This document shows, one piece after another, positions 1 to 8,193 of a DNA stretch of 64,000 nt. The DNA is from Deltaproteobacteria bacterium. Lineage in GTDB: Bacteria; Desulfobacterota; GWC2-55-46. A program made the translations under genes and the position numbers. Location: assembly GCA_016182655.1 (NCBI GenBank), contig JACPGB010000008.1, positions 62,001 through 126,000 on the forward strand, read 5' to 3'. Under the pieces are notes generated by a model. It saw only the letters and a program-made list of their open reading frames with translations, ran no database searches and was not told where the DNA came from. The number at the start of each line of letters is the position of its first letter. Position 1 is the stretch's first letter.

Positions 1-655
1 ACCTCGGGCACTTCGCGGTCTCCTGGAACTTCCAGGCCTTTTCGCTGAGCGCGACAAAGGCGAGGCCCGGGGGGAGCATGAAGGCCTTCTGCGAGCCGGA
101 GACGAGCACGTCTATGCCCCACTCGTCCATCGGGAGATCGAATACGCCGACACCGGTGATGCCGTCTACTATAAGGAGGCAGTCCCTGTCCTTTGTGATA
201 GCCGCAAGCTCCTTTATGGGATGCGCGGCTGTCGTCGAGGTCTCGGAGGCCTGCACGAGCACGCCCTTTGCCTTCGGGTTCTCATCCAGCGCCTTCTTCA
301 CTACGGCCGGATCTACGGCTTTCCCCCACTCGACGGTTATCCAGTGGACCTTCAAGCCGTAGGCTTCCGAGATCTTGCCCCACCTCTCCCCGAACTTACC
401 GCCGTTTACTACGACGACCTCGTCACCGGGGGAGTAGAGGTTTACAATCGACCCCTCCATCGCGCCCGTGCCTGAGGCGGCGAGTATGAGGACATCCTGC
501 TTGGTCTGGAATACATACTTAAGGAGGTCCGCCGTCTCCCTGAAGACCTCGGAGAACTGCGGAGTCCTGTGGTGGATGATGGGCGCGGCCATCGCGAGCA
601 GAGCCTGATCAGGCACCGGGGTGGGACCCGGGGCCAAAAGATACCTCTTTTTCAT
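1..655 (-). CDS. Class V PLP aminotransferase (serine/alanine-glyoxylate type), 3' end cut by window
   Basis: Translating the minus strand from the ATG at 655 gives 218 residues that run off the window edge. The N-terminus has the LLAPGPTPVP motif typical of serine-glyoxylate, alanine-glyoxylate and related aminotransferases. A glycine-rich ASGTGAMEG segment follows near residue 60, then VDGITGVG near 160 (PLP aspartate region) and SGSQKAF near 190, whose lysine should form the Schiff base. A strong AAGGAGGGG ribosome site precedes the start. The family moves amino groups between serine, glycine or alanine and glyoxylate or pyruvate; in many anaerobes such genes precede serA in serine synthesis, but that neighbour would lie outside the window. 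The upstream ZTP riboswitch ties this gene to one-carbon and serine/glycine metabolism. The exact substrate cannot be decided. Confidence 0.85.
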   Translation of the reverse strand, partial: MKKRYLLAPGPTPVPDQALLAMAAPIIHHRTPQFSEVFRETADLLKYVFQTKQDVLILAASGTGAMEGSIVNLYSPGDEVVVVNGGKFGERWGKISEAYGLKVHWITVEWGKAVDPAVVKKALDENPKAKGVLVQASETSTTAAHPIKELAAITKDRDCLLIVDGITGVGVFDLPMDEWGIDVLVSGSQKAFMLPPGLAFVALSEKAWKFQETAKCPR

Positions 656-784
656 GAAACCCCTCCTTAAGTTAAATACTCCAGTATTTTTATGTTTTTA
701 GAACCTTAAAGCTAACAGAGTCCAAAAGCGCAAGTCAAGGGGAAAGCTTTAGATTCAGGCCGGTCTTCCAACTCATTGAAATAC

Positions 785-934
785 AAAATAAAAAACCGCC
801 TGGACGGCTCGCGCGGCAGTTCCCTGCCATGCTTTGCCCAGACGGTCGACAATCAAACGAACGCTTCCGCTCCCCGGTGGTCGCCCACCTTCATTCCGTC
901 AGTTGCGGAAGGCCTTTTCTATTGTATACAGCGG
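785..934 (-). promoter_or_regulatory. ZTP (pfl) riboswitch with intrinsic terminator
   Basis: Read on the minus strand, the RNA has a P1 pair CUUCCGC/GCGGAAG (near 904-910 and 866-872), the conserved ACUGACG stretch, a hairpin GGUGGG-CGA-CCACC followed by GGGGAGC, then a linker and the hallmark CCGUCUGGGCA at 835-845. These match the ZTP/pfl aptamer, which senses the folate-stress signal ZMP/ZTP. The CCGUCUGG strand (838-845) can instead pair with CCAGGCGG (796-803), which is followed by a U-run, giving a terminator that encloses a small GGCAG/CUGCC hairpin. This is the usual ON-switch layout: ligand holds the CCGUCUGG strand in the aptamer and blocks termination. It lies upstream of the aminotransferase gene on the same strand. 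The match is by eye. Confidence 0.85.
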
Positions 935-940
935 CTTAGA

Positions 941-969
941 ATAATACTCCGAGGGAGGGGTTTTGTCAA
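941..969 (-). promoter_or_regulatory. Sigma-70 promoter of the riboswitch transcript
   Basis: On the minus strand TTGACA (964-969) is followed by 17 bases and TATTAT (941-946). This is near consensus and places transcription start at about 934, just before the aptamer. The stretch on its other side (970-1132) is AT-rich and holds only the promoter of the next plus-strand gene. Confidence 0.8.
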
Positions 970-1035
970 GGGGTTTTCCCAAAAACCCACCCAAGAAAAC
1001 GCGCGTTATCTTTTTAAATATTTCTTTAAAAAAGA

Positions 1036-1064
1036 TTGACATCTTTATCTACAAATATTATAAA
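1036..1064 (+). promoter_or_regulatory. Sigma-70 promoter of the phosphoesterase gene
   Basis: TTGACA (1036-1041), a 17-base spacer and TATAAA (1059-1064) form a near-consensus promoter. It would give a leader of about 60 bases before the ATG at 1133. The surrounding DNA is much richer in A and T than the genes on either side. Confidence 0.75.
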
Positions 1065-1132
1065 AGCTTGACTTTATGAACACATTAATGTCACATCTTC
1101 AAGCAAACTCATAATCAAAAAAGGATTCTTAG

Positions 1133-2368
1133 ATGCCTATTCCAAATTCGATTAAACACATTATCGTCTTAATGTTGGAAAACAGGTCCTTTGATCACAT
1201 GCTTGGTTTTTATCCGGGCGTTAACGGTCTAAATGGCACGGAAAGCATACCTATAGACCCCGATAGCCCAGCCTCGGGGTCTATAAATATAATAAAAACT
1301 TCAGATTCCGACGGGTATACAACTGACCCTGACCCGATGCACAACCTGGAAGATGTCAGTCTTCAGTTGTACGGCTCAAAAAACGCGGACTTCAGCAACA
1401 CTCCTCTCAACAACGGCTTTTTCAAGAACTATCTCTCCCGTTGCGGCAATAACGAAACTAAAGCTCGCAATATTATGAAGTGCTTCTCGCCCGAACAGCT
1501 GCCTGTTTTAATCACGCTGGCAAAAAACTTTGTCGTCTGCGACAACTGGTTCTGCTCCGTGCCTGGCCCTACATGGCCCAATAGGTTTTTTGCCCATGCC
1601 GCGACTTCACATGGGATTCTGGATAACAGATTAGCGCGAGGCCCTTTCAGGATGAAGACGATCTACAACCTTATAGAGGAGAAAAACAAGGAACTGCCGC
1701 TTCATCAGAAAATAAGCTGGCGCATATATTGGGAGAACTTCCCGCACACTTCGCTTTTCATAAAGCTTGCGGATTACAACGAGACCAACCTTTCGCATTT
1801 TAATAATTTTATAGGGGATGTTCATTTGTGCGGCGAGTCCGACCGCTTTTTCCCGAACTATGTCTTCATAGAGCCCGGGTATGAAGACGCAAAGATAGGA
1901 AAAAAGAACGACCAGCACCCGCCGGGGGACCTCAGAAAGGGAGAGGCTCTCATTGCCTATATTTACAACATACTGCGCGGCAATGAAAACTTATGGAATA
2001 GCAGCCTCTTCGTCATCCTCTATGATGAGCACGGTGGCTTTTACGACCATGTACCGCCTCCGGGAACCGTCCCGCCCGACAACAAAAGGTCGCCTGATCA
2101 TCCTGCATTCAATTTTGACAGATTGGGCTTGCGCGTCCCGGCTATCCTGATTTCGCCATATGTCGCCAAAGGCGGCGTGGATAAAACATTATATGACCAC
2201 ACCTCCCTCCTTGCCACGGTGGAAGAGAGGTTCGGCCTGCCGAACCTGACTGAACGCGACAAGAGCGCGAATAAATTTGGGAACCTTTTTTCGGATATAC
2301 GCAGGACGGATTGCCCTGCGAGGATTGACGTTCCGGCTGAGTTCAAAAAATCTGTAAATCGTTTTTGA
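1133..2368 (+). CDS. Phosphoesterase / phospholipase C-like protein (PF04185-type)
   Basis: The 411-residue product opens with IKHIIVLMLENRSFDHMLG, the signature of the phosphoesterase family that includes non-haemolytic phospholipase C and acid phosphatase AcpA. Other family marks are VVCDNWFCSVPGPTWPNR near 135, YDEHGGFYDHVPPP near 295-308 (metal and phosphate ligands) and a DHTSLLATVEERFGL block near 365. These enzymes hydrolyse phosphodiesters or phosphomonoesters, often of phospholipids. No signal peptide is visible, which is unusual because most relatives are exported by Tat; the protein may be cytoplasmic or the export signal may be atypical. The start follows a modest AAAAAAGGA site. 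A small gene follows 34 bases downstream and probably shares the transcript. Its composition is AT-richer than the core genes, which suggests acquisition. Confidence 0.85.
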   Translation: MPIPNSIKHIIVLMLENRSFDHMLGFYPGVNGLNGTESIPIDPDSPASGSINIIKTSDSDGYTTDPDPMHNLEDVSLQLYGSKNADFSNTPLNNGFFKNYLSRCGNNETKARNIMKCFSPEQLPVLITLAKNFVVCDNWFCSVPGPTWPNRFFAHAATSHGILDNRLARGPFRMKTIYNLIEEKNKELPLHQKISWRIYWENFPHTSLFIKLADYNETNLSHFNNFIGDVHLCGESDRFFPNYVFIEPGYEDAKIGKKNDQHPPGDLRKGEALIAYIYNILRGNENLWNSSLFVILYDEHGGFYDHVPPPGTVPPDNKRSPDHPAFNFDRLGLRVPAILISPYVAKGGVDKTLYDHTSLLATVEERFGLPNLTERDKSANKFGNLFSDIRRTDCPARIDVPAEFKKSVNRF

Positions 2369-2402
2369 AGCTCAGACTAAAAAAAACAAAAGGAGAAAAG
2401 CC

Positions 2403-2750
2403 ATGCCAGCAAGAGTTGAAATCACGGGAATTCAGTTAACTCTCAAAAAGCAGGACGGGTCGTCCGAAACAGTTGTAATCGACCCCAAAGTAAACGGCGC
2501 CATTTACTGGGGTGACGAGGCGGTGATGAAGACTCTTGTGCCCTACTACATGAACACTATAGTAAAGAATGGGGACGCTGGGATTGATCACCTTGTTAAA
2601 AACTTCGGACCTGGCGCAACGGAAATCGACGGCTATTCAAATAGCATGGTAAAGGGTGAATTCATAGCGCGCATATGGATGCATCCAAACGGCAACACTC
2701 TATTGCCATTCCTGGCTGTAACAAAAGGAGGCATTCCCAATAAAGGGTAA
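2403..2750 (+). CDS. Small protein of unknown function, partner of the phosphoesterase
   Basis: A 115-residue protein with a good AAAGGAG ribosome site, 34 bases after the phosphoesterase gene and ended by a clear terminator, so the two form a likely bicistron. I do not recognise the family. It has no signal peptide, membrane segment or cysteine. The sequence looks like a compact beta-rich domain (VEITGIQLTLKKQDG at the start) followed by a helical middle (VMKTLVPYYMNTIV). A role with the phosphoesterase is inferred only from position. Confidence 0.7.
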   Translation: MPARVEITGIQLTLKKQDGSSETVVIDPKVNGAIYWGDEAVMKTLVPYYMNTIVKNGDAGIDHLVKNFGPGATEIDGYSNSMVKGEFIARIWMHPNGNTLLPFLAVTKGGIPNKG

Positions 2751-2772
2751 TTTTCATTTAGTCCTTAAATGA

Positions 2773-2809
2773 AAAGGGCCGTCGTTATTTTCGATGGCCC
2801 TTTCTTTTT
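2773..2809 (+). terminator. Intrinsic terminator after the phosphoesterase bicistron
   Basis: A 12-base stem (AAAGGGCCGTCG with CGATGGCCCTTT, one G-U pair) around a short AT loop is followed by CTTTTTA. It is positioned to end the plus-strand pair and faces the end of the minus-strand SIR2 gene. Confidence 0.85.
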
Positions 2810-2842
2810 AGGCGGATTTAACAGACTAACTGATTAGGATTT

Positions 2843-3973
2843 TCAGGGCACCTTTTCAAGATATTTTTCAAGGCCGTCCTTGTAGAATTTGAGATTATTT
2901 CTACCGAACATAAGGGAGTATTTATCCTCTGAAGCCCGCCCTTTTTGAACCACCTCCACCTCAAAATCCTTTTTATTCCTTCTTGAATTCAAACCCCTTA
3001 TCAGGAGTGATTTGATGGCAAGGTCCTCCGATGGCATGGAATATTCTATCATCACCCATCTGTCAGCCTCCCTTAATCCCTGGACCGCCGATTTCCAGAT
3101 ATGAAGGAGATTAGGGTCCCTCACTTCTCGCTCAAACGAGGGCGCGACCATGATTACTTTTAAAGGGTTGCCACAGTGGCAGGTGTTGTAATAATTTTTT
3201 CCAGCGCTGAAAGCCAAGTGAAATATATCGACTTGGGTATTTATATATATGTGCTCACAAAGATCACACTTGAGCCAGTTTAATGAGCCGTGCAACTTAT
3301 AAATACGCAAATCTGCTGTTGGAGGCTGACCGTATATGATCTCTTCATCATCGACATCGCGCCAGCTGAAACCGAAATCGATTTTAGCCGTATCAAATTT
3401 TTCAAAAAGTTCATATTCAACGCTCGCGTCATAGTTGGACGTTATGAGAGTCACCTGGTCGCCGTTCATTATCTGCTCCCGTATTCTCTTAGCGAATCGC
3501 TTAAGCAAGACTATTTCCTTTTTATTATTTGTATAATCTTCATCGGGAACTACGATCTCACAAATAGCTCTATCGAAAAGCCACCTAAAATATTCCATGT
3601 CCTTGCGCTTTTTCAAAAAATTAGGCGAGGGCTCTTTCTGATTGGCTGCCATGTAATCTATTAAGGACAATACATCCGTAATGAGAGGGAATTTTTTAAA
3701 TATTTTTTCTTTCTTTTTTTTGTCTCTCCCTTGCCCTCTGCAATCCATGTAATCATTGGCAAGCTCTTCAAGGCCAGGCATAAAGACAAGAAGGATTTTT
3801 TTCAGGTCCTGCTCCATAGCCCTGAGCGTATCGGACTCCTCACCAAAAGAGGTAAAAAGGTTATTTTCACAAATCCCTTGCAGGATTTGAGGAAGAATCT
3901 CATTTGTTAGAGGAATACCGAAAGGCTTTGAGGCCCCGGCTCCGAGAAAATATACTATTTTTTTATTTTTCAT
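2843..3973 (-). CDS. SIR2-domain protein (SIR2_2-like), possible NAD-dependent effector
   Basis: The 376-residue protein starts with a hydrophobic strand and FLGAGASKPFG (residues 10-20), the NAD-binding GAGxS motif of SIR2 proteins. Further marks are TLITSNYD near 178 and IYKLHGSLNW near 227, where the histidine fits the catalytic position. CDLCEH and CHCGNP near 237 and 265 could bind zinc. VAPSFEREV and the late IEYSMPSEDLAIKSLL complete the Rossmann core. Such stand-alone SIR2 proteins act either as deacylases or, in phage-defence systems, as NAD hydrolases. No TIR, Argonaute, HerA or other known defence partner is encoded beside it. The neighbouring membrane protein is divergent rather than in operon. 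Its AT-rich composition fits a mobile accessory gene. Confidence 0.75.
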   Translation of the reverse strand: MKNKKIVYFLGAGASKPFGIPLTNEILPQILQGICENNLFTSFGEESDTLRAMEQDLKKILLVFMPGLEELANDYMDCRGQGRDKKKKEKIFKKFPLITDVLSLIDYMAANQKEPSPNFLKKRKDMEYFRWLFDRAICEIVVPDEDYTNNKKEIVLLKRFAKRIREQIMNGDQVTLITSNYDASVEYELFEKFDTAKIDFGFSWRDVDDEEIIYGQPPTADLRIYKLHGSLNWLKCDLCEHIYINTQVDIFHLAFSAGKNYYNTCHCGNPLKVIMVAPSFEREVRDPNLLHIWKSAVQGLREADRWVMIEYSMPSEDLAIKSLLIRGLNSRRNKKDFEVEVVQKGRASEDKYSLMFGRNNLKFYKDGLEKYLEKVP

Positions 3974-4129
3974 CTATTACCTGCTAACTAAATCCTAAAG
4001 AACCCAATAAATTTATTGTCACTTTAACAACAAAAAACAATCCGTTCAACTAGAATTTTAAACCATAAAAATAAATATTGCCACTTTGTATCTTTTTTGT
4101 TAAAAAAATACATTAATCGGAGGATTCGC

Positions 4130-4717
4130 ATGAATAAACGCCTGATAATACCTTTTGGACTGATTATTACTCTCCCTTTTTGGCTTACTCCTGAAGCAAT
4201 CACCTTGAAAAATTTTTCACTCGAACAATTCATGCAGGCGCTTGGTACCCTCTTCATAGTCGCACTTTTTCTGGAGCGCTCGCTGGACACATTTTTCACC
4301 CCTACTCGCTCGAAGGAAGCCGAGGCGCTCGATCAGGAAATTTCAGCTCTCGAAAAAAGGCAATCTGGAATTAATGACGATCCAAATCCGGCCTCAACAG
4401 ACAAACAGACTTTAATAGAACAACTTCAAAAAGACCTGGATAATAAAAAATCTGAACGGTTTGAGCACCGCGCAAAGACGCGCAATATCGCTACAGTAGC
4501 GGGGCTCATCATAGGCCTTTTTATAAGTGCAATAGGGCTGAGGATTTTAAATAACTTCGTTAACTTGAACATCCCGAAGGACAGGATATATCAGAAGAAC
4601 TTATTCAATCTGGTAGACGTATTCTTGACAGGAGGGCTAATAGCCGGGGGTAGCGACAATATCCATAAAATTACTGAAGTTTACAGGAGTTTTATAGAGA
4701 AAAAAAAGAGCGGCTAA
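4130..4717 (+). CDS. Membrane protein with internal coiled coil, unknown function
   Basis: I chose the ATG at 4130 because CGGAGG lies seven bases upstream; an earlier TTG at 4097 lacks a ribosome site. The 195-residue product has an N-terminal hydrophobic segment (about 5-25), a second weaker one near 35-55 (LGTLFIVALFLERSLDTFF), a charged helical stretch at 65-115 that looks like a coiled coil, a membrane segment near 120-142 (VAGLIIGLFISAIGLRIL) and a possible hairpin near 165-185. The family is not recognised. It is divergent from the SIR2 gene with a 156-bp shared AT-rich gap, so a functional link is possible but not shown. Confidence 0.65.
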   Translation: MNKRLIIPFGLIITLPFWLTPEAITLKNFSLEQFMQALGTLFIVALFLERSLDTFFTPTRSKEAEALDQEISALEKRQSGINDDPNPASTDKQTLIEQLQKDLDNKKSERFEHRAKTRNIATVAGLIIGLFISAIGLRILNNFVNLNIPKDRIYQKNLFNLVDVFLTGGLIAGGSDNIHKITEVYRSFIEKKKSG

Positions 4718-4739
4718 TATATGATGTAAAATTGTTGGG

Positions 4740-5669
4740 TTATTTTAGCGATTTAATATACTCTATCAACGCCTCTATCTCCTCCTCCTTCAATACCCCC
4801 TTCTGCGGCGGCATGACGGGAGGGAAGCCGACGACGACGTCGGAGGCAGGCTCCAGCTCCGAGCGTCTTATGTAATCCTCGTCTATAGTTACCTCCCGCT
4901 CCTTGCCATTCGTCGAGACCCGCACCTTTTTACCGAATATCCCCTTGAGCGTCGGGCCGACGAGGGGCCTGCCGTCCGTCGTATGACAGGCGACACAGCC
5001 CTTTGACTTGAATAGCTCCGCTCCCGAAGGCCCCGCTGAAGGCGTGGCAAGAGCCGCTTTTGCCTCCGGCGCGCCGGAGAGCCATGCGGCAAACTCCGCC
5101 TCTTCCATCACAACCGCCTTTGACAGCATCTGCGAATGCCCGGTGCCGCAGTACTCGGTGCAAAAGAGGTCGTACTCTCCGGTCTTTTCCGCCGTGAACC
5201 AGACCGTCCTTTCAAGACCGGGGACCGCGTCCTGCTTCATCCTGAAGGCCGGGACATAGAGCGAGTGGATGAGGTCGCGGGAGTTGAGCGCGACCTTTAC
5301 GGGCCTGCCAACCGGCGCGACGAGCCTGTCGCTCGTCACGCCATTTTCATACTCGAACGACCACGCCCACATCTGAGCGAATGCCCTGACCGTAAGCGCG
5401 CCTTCCGGGGCCTTCCGTCTGGCGTCGTATCCGAGCCAGCCGTAATAGAACATGTAGAGGACTATGAAGATCGGCAGCACCGTCCAGACCGTCTCAAGGA
5501 GCGCGTTCCCGTGGATGTCTTCTGGTATTTCCCCGTTCGACCTCCTGTAACGGAAGACGAAGTACGCGGTAAGCCCGATGATGGCGAGGAATAGCATTAC
5601 GCAGACCCCCGCTATCACGAGAAACGCGCTGTCGGTGTTGTGTCCGAGTACGGTTACCGCCCGCCCCAT
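4740..5669 (-). CDS. coxB: Cytochrome c oxidase subunit II with fused cytochrome c (caa3 type)
   Basis: This 309-residue subunit has two N-terminal membrane helices (about 14-40 and 58-80) and a periplasmic cupredoxin domain. The CuA site is visible: a histidine in DLIHSLYVP near 133 and CTEYCGTGHSQM near 170-181, with two cysteines, histidine and methionine. A C-terminal cytochrome c follows, with CVACH near 230 as heme attachment site and VMPP near 285 as the likely distal methionine. The fusion allows direct electron entry from soluble donors, as in caa3 oxidases. It is the last gene of the minus-strand oxidase operon, nine bases after subunit IV. GAGAGG precedes the start. Confidence 0.95.
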   Translation of the reverse strand: MGRAVTVLGHNTDSAFLVIAGVCVMLFLAIIGLTAYFVFRYRRSNGEIPEDIHGNALLETVWTVLPIFIVLYMFYYGWLGYDARRKAPEGALTVRAFAQMWAWSFEYENGVTSDRLVAPVGRPVKVALNSRDLIHSLYVPAFRMKQDAVPGLERTVWFTAEKTGEYDLFCTEYCGTGHSQMLSKAVVMEEAEFAAWLSGAPEAKAALATPSAGPSGAELFKSKGCVACHTTDGRPLVGPTLKGIFGKKVRVSTNGKEREVTIDEDYIRRSELEPASDVVVGFPPVMPPQKGVLKEEEIEALIEYIKSLK

Positions 5670-5678
5670 TCTAACCTC

Positions 5679-5972
5679 TCACCTGTAAGCCACATCCGAG
5701 AATACGAGCGCGCCCGAGACGATGAAGGCTATGAGCCCTATGACGACGACCCACCTTATTAGGCCCCGCTCCGTTTTTAAATGCATGAAGAACGCAAGCA
5801 CGAAGACGGCCTTTATCGCGGCTATGACGAGCGGCCCGGCGATCTTGAGCGCGCCCGCCTCAAGCCCCGCGACCGTCACCGAGAGCCAGGTAAGCCCCAT
5901 TAGCCCGAGCCAGACGAGCGCGTATGTGGCGTAGCCTGTCCTCTCCCTCCCCTCTTCTCCTCCCTCACTCAT
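5679..5972 (-). CDS. Cytochrome c oxidase subunit IV, prokaryotic type
   Basis: About 97 residues with three predicted membrane helices (ALVWLGLMGLTWLSVTVAG, then two more to the C-terminus), the pattern of the small bacterial oxidase subunit IV (COX4_pro). I prefer the ATG at 5972, which has GAGG six bases upstream; a GTG at 5984 overlaps the coxC stop and is an alternative. The family stabilises the CuB region of subunit I and has no catalytic residues. Position between subunits III and II in the operon supports the call. Confidence 0.88.
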   Translation of the reverse strand: MSEGGEEGRERTGYATYALVWLGLMGLTWLSVTVAGLEAGALKIAGPLVIAAIKAVFVLAFFMHLKTERGLIRWVVVIGLIAFIVSGALVFSDVAYR

Positions 5973-5980
5973 CCTTCGCC

Positions 5981-6598
5981 TCACGATATGAGATAGAAAA
6001 ACGGAAAAAGGAATATCCAGATGATGTCCACAAGGTGCCAGTAAAGGGCCGCGTTCTCGAGCTTTACGAAGTCGCGCTTGTTCACGATCCCGCCTGCGGT
6101 AAGCGTGGCAGTGACAGCGAGCACTATCATCCCGGCTATGACATGGAGCCCGTGGAGGCCCGTGGTGAAGAAATACAGGCCATAAAAGACCGCCTCACCG
6201 GGAGGCAGCTCAGCGAACGCATCTCCACCGGGGTAGATGCCGTGAGCGATCTTCCCCGTCCATTCGAGATACTTGTTTACGAGGAATATGCCGCCGAGCG
6301 TGATTGTCACGAATATGAAGATGAGCGTGAGCTCGGTCTTGCCTCGCCTTATGGACGCGACAGACAAGGCGGCGGTCAGGCTCGATGTAAGGAGGATGAG
6401 CGTGTTCGCAAACCCGATGGTCTTATCCAGACTCTGTGAGGCGGCATGGAAGGCCTCCGGGTGCCTGATATCGTGCATGACATAGAGGAGGAGCGGGCCG
6501 AAAAAGAGACCGAGCTCGGTAAGAAGAAAGAGCCACATCCCGAGCTTTGCCCCTGCGTAGTCCCTGTGCGATGCGACCTTCTCAACCGTCTCGTTCAT
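5981..6598 (-). CDS. coxC: Cytochrome c oxidase subunit III
   Basis: A 205-residue integral membrane protein with five predicted helices. Family marks are KLGMWLFLLTELGLFFG near the start, FFTTGLHGLHVIAGM near 140-155 and ALYWHLVDIIWIFLFPFFYL at the end. The short form without the first two helices of the mitochondrial protein is usual for caa3 oxidases. The start overlaps the stop of coxA (6595-6598), so the two are translationally coupled. Confidence 0.95.
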   Translation of the reverse strand: MNETVEKVASHRDYAGAKLGMWLFLLTELGLFFGPLLLYVMHDIRHPEAFHAASQSLDKTIGFANTLILLTSSLTAALSVASIRRGKTELTLIFIFVTITLGGIFLVNKYLEWTGKIAHGIYPGGDAFAELPPGEAVFYGLYFFTTGLHGLHVIAGMIVLAVTATLTAGGIVNKRDFVKLENAALYWHLVDIIWIFLFPFFYLIS

Positions 6599-8193
6599 CT
6601 TAAGCCTCTGAAGTCGTACGGTCCCTTGGTCACTTCAGGGATCTTTTCGAAGTTCTCACGCCCCGGCGGCGACGGTATCTTCCACTCAAGGGTCGCCCCT
6701 CCCCAGGGGTTCTCTGTAGTGCGCGCCCCCCTGAACGCGCCCCTCAAAAGATTCGCAAACATGATAATAAGCCCGGCCACAAGCACCCACGAGCCGACTA
6801 TCGAGACTATCTGCAGGGTCGAATATTGCGGCAGATAGTCGAAGTACCTACGCGGCATCCCCTCTATCCCGAGGAGGAGCATCGGGAAAAAGAGCGTGTT
6901 GAACCCGATGAAGAGTATGAGGCACGACCAGTTGGCGACCCTCGCGTTGTACATCCTACCGGTCATCTTCGGGAGCCAGTAGTGGAGCCCGGCGAAGAAG
7001 GCGAAACCCGCGCCGCCGAATTTTATGTAGTGGAAGTGGCTTACGACGAAGTAGGTGTCGTGGAGGTGGACGTTCACCGAGAGCGCGCCCAATATGAGCC
7101 CCGTGAGCCCGCCGATGGAGAATAGGAATATGAAGGCGAGCGCGAAAAAAAATGGCGTCCCGAGCCAGATCGACCCCTTGTACAGGGTCCCGACCCAGTT
7201 GAAGACCTTTATGGCGCTCGGTATGGCGACGAGGAATGTGAAGAACGAGAATATCACGCCAGCCGTGTACGACGACCCGCTTACGAACATGTGGTGTCCC
7301 CAGACGAGGGAGCCTACGCCTGCGATGCCCAACGACGAATAGGCTATGGCCCTGTACCCGAATATGACCTTCCTCGCGAAGACCGGTATTATCTCCGATA
7401 TTATCCCCATGCCCGGGAGTATCATGATGTATACGGCCGGGTGCGAGTATATCCAGAAGAGGTGCTGGTATAATATCGGGTCGCCGCCCTTGGCCGGGTC
7501 GAATACGCCAATGCCGAAGACCCTCTCGGCTATGACGAGGAGGAGGTTAACCCCGAGGATGGGGGTGGCGACTATCTGTATCCAGGCCGTCGCGTATACG
7601 GCCCAGACGAATAAAGGCATCCTCCAGAAACCCATGCCCGGCGCGCGGAGCCTGTGGACCGTCGTTACGAAGTTTATGCCGGTCAGGATGGATGAGAGCC
7701 CGAGGACGAATACGGCGAATACCGCGAGCGAGACGTAAGTCCCGGTCCTCAAGCTGTATGGCGCGTAGAAGGTCCACCCTGTGTCAGCGGGGCCGAGCGC
7801 GAGTGTGGCGAGGGCGAGCGCGGCCCCGGCCATGTAGAACCACCAGGAGAGGAGGTTGAGCTTGGGGAACGAGACGTCGTTCGCGCCTATCATTATCGGG
7901 AGGAAAAAGTTGCCGAATATGGAAGGTGTCGCAGGGATGATGAAGAGGAAGAGCATGACGACGCCGTGGAGGGTGAATACCGAGTTATAGGTCGAGGCCT
8001 CCATTATCGTAGGGCCGTGCGAGATGAGTTCGAGGCGCATGAGAAACCCCAAAGACACGCCGACGACAAAGAACGAGAGGATGGATACGAGGTAGAGTAT
8101 GCCTATCCTCTTGTGGTCGGTCGAGAATATCCATGAGGAGAGCCCGTTGGGCCCGCCCCCTCCGCCGAGGTATCCGGCCCCCTCACTCGCCAT
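6595..8193 (-). CDS. coxA: Cytochrome c oxidase subunit I, A2 subtype
   Basis: The open frame extends to 8292, but the ATG at 8193 (MASEGAGY), with GGAAGG upstream, is the sensible start and gives 532 residues overlapping the end of the SCO gene by 11 bases. Twelve helices are expected. The heme and CuB histidines are visible in TLHGVVM, WGHHMFVSG and HDTYFVVSHFHY. The helix VI motif reads YSHPAVYIMILPG, so the D-channel glutamate of A1 enzymes (HPEVY) is missing and replaced upstream by the YS pair that defines A2 oxidases; the cross-linked tyrosine is kept. The protein reduces oxygen to water at the inner membrane and pumps protons. Confidence 0.95.
   Translation of the reverse strand: MASEGAGYLGGGGGPNGLSSWIFSTDHKRIGILYLVSILSFFVVGVSLGFLMRLELISHGPTIMEASTYNSVFTLHGVVMLFLFIIPATPSIFGNFFLPIMIGANDVSFPKLNLLSWWFYMAGAALALATLALGPADTGWTFYAPYSLRTGTYVSLAVFAVFVLGLSSILTGINFVTTVHRLRAPGMGFWRMPLFVWAVYATAWIQIVATPILGVNLLLVIAERVFGIGVFDPAKGGDPILYQHLFWIYSHPAVYIMILPGMGIISEIIPVFARKVIFGYRAIAYSSLGIAGVGSLVWGHHMFVSGSSYTAGVIFSFFTFLVAIPSAIKVFNWVGTLYKGSIWLGTPFFFALAFIFLFSIGGLTGLILGALSVNVHLHDTYFVVSHFHYIKFGGAGFAFFAGLHYWLPKMTGRMYNARVANWSCLILFIGFNTLFFPMLLLGIEGMPRRYFDYLPQYSTLQIVSIVGSWVLVAGLIIMFANLLRGAFRGARTTENPWGGATLEWKIPSPPGRENFEKIPEVTKGPYDFRGLR

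Noticed and set aside
2843-4717. Thoeris or other named SIR2 defence system
   Set aside because: No TIR, HerA, Argonaute or other required partner; the neighbouring gene is divergent and not of those families.
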